NCBI GenBank assembly: GCA_007132965.1
Contig: SLNQ01000040.1
Coordinates: 1-46,607 of the forward strand
DNA: 46,607 nt
Direction: 5' to 3'
DNA from: Gemmatimonadota bacterium
GTDB lineage: Bacteria; Gemmatimonadota; Gemmatimonadetes; Longimicrobiales; Gaopeijiaceae
Of this stretch, positions 42,569 through 46,607 are shown piece after piece. The position numbers and the translations under genes were made by a program. Every line of letters begins with the position of its first letter. Position 1 is the stretch's first letter. Below the pieces are notes generated by a model. The model was not told where the DNA came from, ran no database searches, and worked only from the letters and a program-made list of their open reading frames with translations.

Positions 42569-44206
42569 ATGGCGATTGAGGGAAGACTTCAGGATGTTGG
42601 ACTGGCGGACATCTGCCAGCTCCTGGCCATGGGCCGCAAGACGGGCCGGCTCTCTGTGACGGACCGCTCCAACTTCGGACACGTCTACTTCGAGAACGGC
42701 ATGGTGGTACACGCCACCGTGCTGAACCGCCGTGACCGGTTGGGTGAGCTCCTGGTGCGCAACGACGTGGTGTCGGATGAAGCCATGGCCCAGGCTCGGG
42801 CCCAGGGCGAGGGAGCCAATGGCCACTACGCCCGCGCCCTGGTGGAGCGTGGCGAACTGGAGCCCTCCGAGCTGGAGCGCTATGCCCGGATCGAGGTGGA
42901 GGAGGCGGTCTACCACCTCTTTTCCTGGGATGAGGGATCCTTTCACTTCCGCACCGGCGAATCGCCCGACGGAGCCATCCCGACCAAGGTGAGCATCCCG
43001 GCCGAGAACCTTCTCCTGGAAGGGGCTCGCCGCGTCGACGAATGGACCCAGATCCAGGAGGAGATTCCTTCCCTCTCCATGATCTTCGCGGTGGAGCACG
43101 ACCCTCGAGATGACCCGGAGGTGGAGCTCTCGCCGCAGCAGGAGAGGGTGCTGGATTTTCTGGACGGGCAACGGACGGTGGCCCGCCTCGTCCGGGACTC
43201 GGGAATGGTGGAGTTCGAGGCAGCTCGAGCCATCTACGAGATGATCCGGGAAGGATGGGTCCGGCCCGCCGGAAGCCGACAGGAGGAGGCTGCAGACGTG
43301 CCGGAGTCGGCGTCGGAGGCGGAGCGACACCTGGAGCTGGGACGGGCCTTCTACGGGACCGAGATGTACGAGGACGCGGAACGGGAGCTGAAGGCCTGCC
43401 TGCAGGAGGACCCCGAGCAGGTGGAGGCCCTGGACCGGCTTGCGGTCATCTCCCTGCGTGACGGCAGGGACCAGGAGGCGCTGGAGTTGCTGGATCGGGC
43501 CATCGAGGCCGGGGGCGCTTCCTACGGCCGTTCCAGGAACCGAGCCCTGGCTCTGGAGCGCCTGGACCGGGCCGGGGAGGCCCTGGAGGCCCTGGAGGCC
43601 GCACGTCCCCCCGAGGACCGGCAGGCGGAGCTGAGCCTGGCCCGGGGCGTGGCCCTGGTCAAGCACGGGAAGGTGGAGGAGGCGCTGGACGAGCTCCGGA
43701 CCTACCGTGAGGCCGTGGGCCACGACGAAGGTGCCGAACCGCCGCCCCTCTTCTACGCCTACGGCATCCTGGCGGCGGCCATGGCGGGACACCCCGATGA
43801 GGCGCTTCGCCTGGGGCGCGAGGGGCTCACCCACCACCCCTGGTCGGGCCCCATCCTGGTGAACCTGGGGGTCGTTCTGGAGGAGAGGGGGGAGGCGGCC
43901 GCGGCCGAGGCCCTGTACCTCCGTGCGGTGGGCGAATCCCTGACCCCTCCCCAGGCCCACCGCAATCTGGGAGATCTGGCGCTCAGGCGGGGGGACCAGG
44001 CCGGGGCGAGGGCCCACTACGAGCGCGCCGTGAGGCTGGACCCCGAGCTGGGAGACGAGGCCTTTCAACGCCTCGGAACCCTCTTCTACGAGGATGGCGA
44101 CCACGATACCGCACGTCGGCTGTGGCGGAGAGCGCTGGAGCTGAATCCCGAGAACCAGGTGGCTCGCACGAATCTGGGTCTGGTCGCCACCGGCTCCGGC
44201 GCCTGA
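42569..44206 (+). CDS. DUF4388 (PATAN)-TPR protein
   Basis: 545 residues, GGGAGAG Shine-Dalgarno before the ATG. Residues ~1-110 match the DUF4388/PATAN pattern: MAIEGRLQDVGLADICQLLAMGRKTGRLSV, then a GHVYFENGMVVHA strand pair and LGELLVRNDVV. A second segment (about 110-235) includes EEAVYHLFSWDEGSFHF and a winged-helix-like ERVLDFLDGQRTVARLVRDSG. From ~265 to 540 there are TPR repeats (AERHLELGRAFYGTEMYEDAERELKACL and six or seven more). DUF4388 occurs in signalling and motility proteins of diverse bacteria. It is a soluble adaptor with no catalytic site seen, and it follows the DnaA-like gene by 48 bases. Confidence 0.82.
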   Translation: MAIEGRLQDVGLADICQLLAMGRKTGRLSVTDRSNFGHVYFENGMVVHATVLNRRDRLGELLVRNDVVSDEAMAQARAQGEGANGHYARALVERGELEPSELERYARIEVEEAVYHLFSWDEGSFHFRTGESPDGAIPTKVSIPAENLLLEGARRVDEWTQIQEEIPSLSMIFAVEHDPRDDPEVELSPQQERVLDFLDGQRTVARLVRDSGMVEFEAARAIYEMIREGWVRPAGSRQEEAADVPESASEAERHLELGRAFYGTEMYEDAERELKACLQEDPEQVEALDRLAVISLRDGRDQEALELLDRAIEAGGASYGRSRNRALALERLDRAGEALEALEAARPPEDRQAELSLARGVALVKHGKVEEALDELRTYREAVGHDEGAEPPPLFYAYGILAAAMAGHPDEALRLGREGLTHHPWSGPILVNLGVVLEERGEAAAAEALYLRAVGESLTPPQAHRNLGDLALRRGDQAGARAHYERAVRLDPELGDEAFQRLGTLFYEDGDHDTARRLWRRALELNPENQVARTNLGLVATGSGA

Positions 44207-44225
44207 TCCCGGCGCCCCGGGTCCC

Positions 44226-45305
44226 ATGACCCCGCTGGGTCTGCTGCTGGTGTCCGCCCTCGTGGCGGGGACCGTGCCTCACGATCCGACCCCGGACTCC
44301 ATTCCCCAGGAGTTGGTTCAGCCTTCGGACGTACCGGGGATCGAGGAGAGCCTGGTATTGATTCCGGAGGCTCCGACGCTGCAGGACCGGCTTCGCGTCG
44401 TTTACTGGCCGGGGCACCAGGGTCGGGCCGACCGGGTGGTCCGGAACCTCGAGGCCCGGCCGGAGCTGCCGGGGCTCCCCGCGGATCACCCGCGAATGGC
44501 GGTGGTTTTCCTGGCTCCGGACGAAGCCCGTTGGGAGGCGCTCACCGGAAGTCGCGCGCCGCACTGGGGCGCCGGAGTGGCCATCCCGGCCCGGAGTCGC
44601 ATCGTGCTCCCTGTCTTTCAGACGCCCTGGGACGGCTTCCAGGCCGAGGGTCGTACGTTGAGGCACGAGTGGGCCCACCTGGGCCTCCACGACTACCTGG
44701 AAGACCTCATCATTCCCCGGTGGTTCGACGAGGGTTACGCCCAGTGGGCCTCCGGGAGCTGGAATATGCAGGAGGCGTGGCGCCTGAGGTTCATCCTGGC
44801 CGGCGACCGGGCGCCACCCCTGGACTCCCTGACCCTCCAGTGGCCCCGGGGCCGGGGTGAAGCCGAGGTGGCCTACCTCCTCTCGGCCACGGCCGTCCAC
44901 TTCATGGTCCGCGACGCCGGGCCCCGGGGGATGGAGGTGCTGCTCTCGCGCTGGCGGGAGGAAGGAGACTTCGAGACGGCATTCCGTCGCACCTTCGGGA
45001 TCACCACCAGCACCTTCGAAGGCCGTTGGCTCGATCACGTACGGCGGAGGTACGGCTTTCTCTTCATCCTGGGCCAGTCGGCGGTCTTCTGGCTTCTCCT
45101 GGGGGTGGTTCTCCTGGCCCTCTTCCGCATCCGGCGGCGTCGCGACCGCGAACGGATGGAGGAGCTGCGGGCCACCGAACCTCCGGACCTGCCCGCCTAC
45201 TGGGATCCGCCGCGCAGTCCCCCCATCGGAGGCTTTCCGGAGGACGTGAGGCGCCAGCGATCCCGGCGCGGACCATCGGTTGACCCGGGTAGGGACTCCG
45301 GGTAA
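44226..45305 (+). CDS. Membrane-anchored gluzincin-like (peptidase MA-like) protein
   Basis: 359 residues. A signal peptide (about 1-17, LGLLLVSALVAG) is followed by an extracytoplasmic domain with the zinc-protease motif HEWAH at 147-151 and, 18 residues after the second His, a glutamate (E169) in WFDEGYAQW. HExxH plus a downstream Glu is the gluzincin arrangement. A C-terminal transmembrane helix (about 277-301) is followed by a basic, then proline-rich cytoplasmic tail. It is probably an inner-membrane-anchored periplasmic metallopeptidase. The 3' end contains the promoter of the next gene. Substrate unknown. Confidence 0.8.
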   Translation: MTPLGLLLVSALVAGTVPHDPTPDSIPQELVQPSDVPGIEESLVLIPEAPTLQDRLRVVYWPGHQGRADRVVRNLEARPELPGLPADHPRMAVVFLAPDEARWEALTGSRAPHWGAGVAIPARSRIVLPVFQTPWDGFQAEGRTLRHEWAHLGLHDYLEDLIIPRWFDEGYAQWASGSWNMQEAWRLRFILAGDRAPPLDSLTLQWPRGRGEAEVAYLLSATAVHFMVRDAGPRGMEVLLSRWREEGDFETAFRRTFGITTSTFEGRWLDHVRRRYGFLFILGQSAVFWLLLGVVLLALFRIRRRRDRERMEELRATEPPDLPAYWDPPRSPPIGGFPEDVRRQRSRRGPSVDPGRDSG

Positions 45306-45308
45306 GGT
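45280..45308 (+). promoter_or_regulatory. Candidate promoter of the small membrane protein gene
   Basis: TTGACC (45280-45285), a 17-base spacer and TAAGGT (45303-45308). The -10 box overlaps the stop codon of the gluzincin-like gene. The predicted leader is about 60 bases. Confidence 0.35.
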
Positions 45309-45373
45309 AGTGATGTGTCGGGAGGCGCCGGCTTCCCGCGACCCAAGCCCTCCACTCCCGAGGATCGGCCTCC

Positions 45374-45652
45374 ATGAGCAACCGAGCCCGACAGCGTCGG
45401 CGGAAGCGCGGGCAGCCTACGCCCACCTCCCCCTCAGGACCGGATCGCCGTCTCGGCTTCAACCGGGTCCATGCGCTCCTCCTGGGAGGAGGTGTCGTAG
45501 TGGCCGTGGCCGGGTTCTGGGTCCTCTCCACCGGTTCCATCTCGCTGGCGCCCGCCTTGCTGGTCCTGGCGTACCTTGTGCTGATCCCGATAGGGCTGGC
45601 CCTGCCCAGGGACGAAGGTTCGGGTGAAGGGAAGACGGGCACCGCCGGCTGA
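45374..45652 (+). CDS. Small two-helix membrane protein
   Basis: 92 residues. A basic cytoplasmic N-terminus (SNRARQRRRKRG) precedes two hydrophobic helices: about 34-51 (LLLGGGVVVAVAGFWVLS) and 58-77 (ALLVLAYLVLIPIGLAL). The helix-STGSISLAP-helix layout is reminiscent of DUF3098-like proteins, but I cannot assign it with certainty. No function is known. It is followed by a bidirectional terminator and a convergent gene. Confidence 0.6.
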   Translation: MSNRARQRRRKRGQPTPTSPSGPDRRLGFNRVHALLLGGGVVVAVAGFWVLSTGSISLAPALLVLAYLVLIPIGLALPRDEGSGEGKTGTAG

Positions 45653-45700
45653 CGGCCGATCCGGCCCCTTCGTACGAGGATCCCGCCCGTTCATACGACA

Positions 45701-45733
45701 ACCCCGCCCCTCGCTCGAAGCGAAGGACGGGGT
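45701..45733. terminator. Bidirectional terminator-like hairpin between convergent genes
   Basis: ACCCCG/CGGGGT outer stem with an inner CCTCGCT/AGCGAAGG stem (one bulged A), in the gap between the small membrane protein (+) and the GNAT gene (-). A second smaller hairpin, GACTGCC/GGCAG-GTC with a bulge, lies at 45750-45770 next to the GNAT stop. Position between convergent genes supports termination on both strands. Confidence 0.55.
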
Positions 45734-45768
45734 CGAAGGGTCGCGATCCGACTGCCTGGGAGGCAGAG

Positions 45769-46341
45769 TCAGAGGCGATACTCGTAGAGCTGGAAGCCCT
45801 CTTCGTAATAGGGCTCGAGCCAACCGTCGTGCCACGCCAGGACGTCGTCCCGCTCCTCGGCGACGATCTCGAAGCCGTACTTCAGGTAGGCCTTCTTGGC
45901 CCAGATGGCCTCGGGGTGCGCGATGAGCACCATGGACTTCCGTCCCCGGCGCTCCAGCTCCCGACGGGCGAAATCCAGGAGATCCCGGCCGAACCCGTTG
46001 CCCACGTGATCGGTGTGGAGGTAGACGTATCCCAGGTAGAGGTGATCCTCCCCCACCTCCTGCAGGGAGATCGTGCCGGCGATCTCGTCCTCCAGGCGGC
46101 CCACGAAGAACTCTCGGCGTTGGAAGTTCTTGCGGGCCCAGTCCATGTCGACATAGTGCTCCGCCAGGTCCTCCGGCTCGACGATGTCCTCGTACCAGGT
46201 TGCGGACGACGACACGATGTCCACCACGGCCGGCGCGTCCGACCACTCGGCCGGTTCGATGCTGAGGTCGTGGGATTCGGTCTGGGTGGTGGTGGTCGAC
46301 TTCGGTGGGTCGAGTACTGCAGTACCGCTATCGTTGCTCAT
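45769..46341 (-). CDS. GNAT family N-acetyltransferase
   Basis: 190 residues from the ATG at 46341, with a GGGGGA Shine-Dalgarno upstream on the minus strand. A Thr/Ser-rich N-terminal stretch of ~25 residues precedes a GNAT fold (about 27-170). It has FFVGRLEDEIAGTISL, the acetyl-CoA motif VGNGFGRDLLDFARREL, and VLIAHPEAIWAKKAYLKYGFEIV. The protein is strongly acidic. The substrate is unknown. The gene is on the opposite strand to all its neighbours and has its own promoter and a structured leader; its composition looks slightly less GC-rich than the rest. Confidence 0.85.
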   Translation of the reverse strand: MSNDSGTAVLDPPKSTTTTQTESHDLSIEPAEWSDAPAVVDIVSSSATWYEDIVEPEDLAEHYVDMDWARKNFQRREFFVGRLEDEIAGTISLQEVGEDHLYLGYVYLHTDHVGNGFGRDLLDFARRELERRGRKSMVLIAHPEAIWAKKAYLKYGFEIVAEERDDVLAWHDGWLEPYYEEGFQLYEYRL

Positions 46342-46389
46342 CTTGAAGCTCTTCCCCCTCGAGGGACAGAAGCGAGTGACGTCTCTAGA

Positions 46390-46460
46390 GGTTCCTGCTC
46401 GGGAACCAAGAGCCCATCCGTACACGAAGAAGTCCCGTCTCCGATTACACGGAAACGGGA
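46390..46460 (-). promoter_or_regulatory. Two-hairpin leader of the GNAT gene
   Basis: On the minus strand, a hairpin of 11 pairs (one G-T) with a 6-base loop spans 46433-46460, directly at the predicted transcription start. A 6-pair GGTTCC/GGAACC hairpin lies at 46390-46407. The first could stabilise the 5' end or regulate the mRNA. No known riboswitch was recognised. Confidence 0.4.
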
Positions 46461-46468
46461 CAGTACAT

Positions 46469-46497
46469 AGTATAACAGATTCGTGGTTCGGCGTTAA
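46469..46497 (-). promoter_or_regulatory. Promoter of the GNAT gene
   Basis: Minus strand: TTAACG (46497-46492), a 17-base spacer and TATACT (46474-46469). The start site would be near 46462, at the edge of the 46433-46460 hairpin. Confidence 0.5.
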
Positions 46498-46529
46498 GGG
46501 CAACGTCGTGTGGACCTTCCCCGTGTTTC

Positions 46530-46552
46530 CCGCCCTGCCCTCGTGCAGGCGG
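46530..46552 (-). terminator. Hairpin after the partial minus-strand gene
   Basis: On the minus strand CCGCCTGC and GCAGGGCGG (one bulged G) pair around ACGAGG, starting 1 base after the TGA at 46556-46554. Its place just after a stop codon suggests a terminator, but no U-run follows. Confidence 0.35.
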
Positions 46553-46553
46553 C

Positions 46554-46607
46554 TCAGCGCTTCAGTCCGACGGTGCCTCCAGCCAGATCGTGGAGGGGCA
46601 CCGCGAC
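46554..46607 (-). CDS. 3' end of a minus-strand gene (17 codons visible)
   Basis: The frame from the right edge reads VAVPLHDLAGGTVGLKR and stops at TGA (46556-46554). Codon choice is like that of the neighbours, and a hairpin follows the stop. Only the last 17 residues are inside the window, so no product can be named. Confidence 0.4.
   Translation of the reverse strand, partial: VAVPLHDLAGGTVGLKR

Noticed and set aside
41360..44227. Antisense open frame of 955 codons over the DnaA-like and DUF4388 genes
   Set aside because: No domain seen; both sense genes have complete motif sets and Shine-Dalgarno or spacing support.

Overview
This 46.6 kb window is high-GC, gene-dense bacterial chromosome. 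Nearly all genes lie on the + strand; the exceptions are a GNAT acetyltransferase and the tail of another gene at the right end. No insertion sequence, phage gene, CRISPR array or rRNA was seen. The gene set (a septal DivIVA homologue beside a GXHH-type IleRS, folP next to cdaA, a DUF4388-TPR protein, a Minf_1886 family protein, leucine dehydrogenase, an ExbB/ExbD/ExbD/TonB set, and a STAS/anti-sigma/PP2C switch) suggests a Gram-negative bacterium of Gemmatimonadota type. That placement is an inference from content, not a computed phylogeny.

Layout. 1-6879: an overlapping run of the mutS2 3' end, dnaG, a coiled-coil zinc-ribbon gene, recJ, rsmD, coaD and pta. 7109-10328: a partner-switching module (STAS antagonist, HATPase anti-sigma kinase, GAF-PP2C phosphatase) coupled to rsmA. 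10338-11922: rex, behind a perfect Rex operator, followed by a DEDDh exonuclease with an N-terminal winged-helix-like segment. 12010-18882: metabolism (MBL-fold hydrolase, thiolase, 3-hydroxyacyl-CoA dehydrogenase, acyl-CoA dehydrogenase, leucine dehydrogenase behind a structured leader, glyA). 19019-24758: Minf_1886 protein, small zinc ribbon, nnr, thiL, plsC, eno, an FtsB/DivIC-like gene and a CAU tRNA with its own promoter. 24898-32145: a hypothetical gene, a glycerophosphodiesterase, tilS, hpt, ftsH, folP and cdaA. 32309-34917: a promoter, the exbB/exbD/exbD/tonB operon and a strong hairpin. 34988-40472: yggS, divIVA, ileS and rluD. 40571-45652: a tandem DnaA-like AAA+ protein, a DUF4388-TPR protein, a membrane-anchored gluzincin-like protein and a small membrane protein. 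45769-46607: the minus-strand GNAT gene, its promoter and leader, and the 3' end of another minus-strand gene.

The most unusual object is the 649-residue protein at 40571-42520. It has one complete DnaA-type AAA+ module and a second DnaA-like module that has lost both Walker motifs but keeps the arginine-finger box. It has no DnaA DNA-binding domain. The IleRS with a GXHH signature instead of HXGH is the second point to examine; that signature is known from mupirocin-hyper-resistant IleRS2 enzymes. The Rex operator and the hairpin-rich leader of leucine dehydrogenase are the clearest regulatory signals.

Sixteen neighbouring gene pairs overlap by the 4-base ATGA or GTGA arrangement, so translational coupling looks common here. 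The three clearest promoters (rex, tRNA, exbB) share a near-consensus TTGACA-like -35, a 17-18 base spacer and a -10 that begins TAG.
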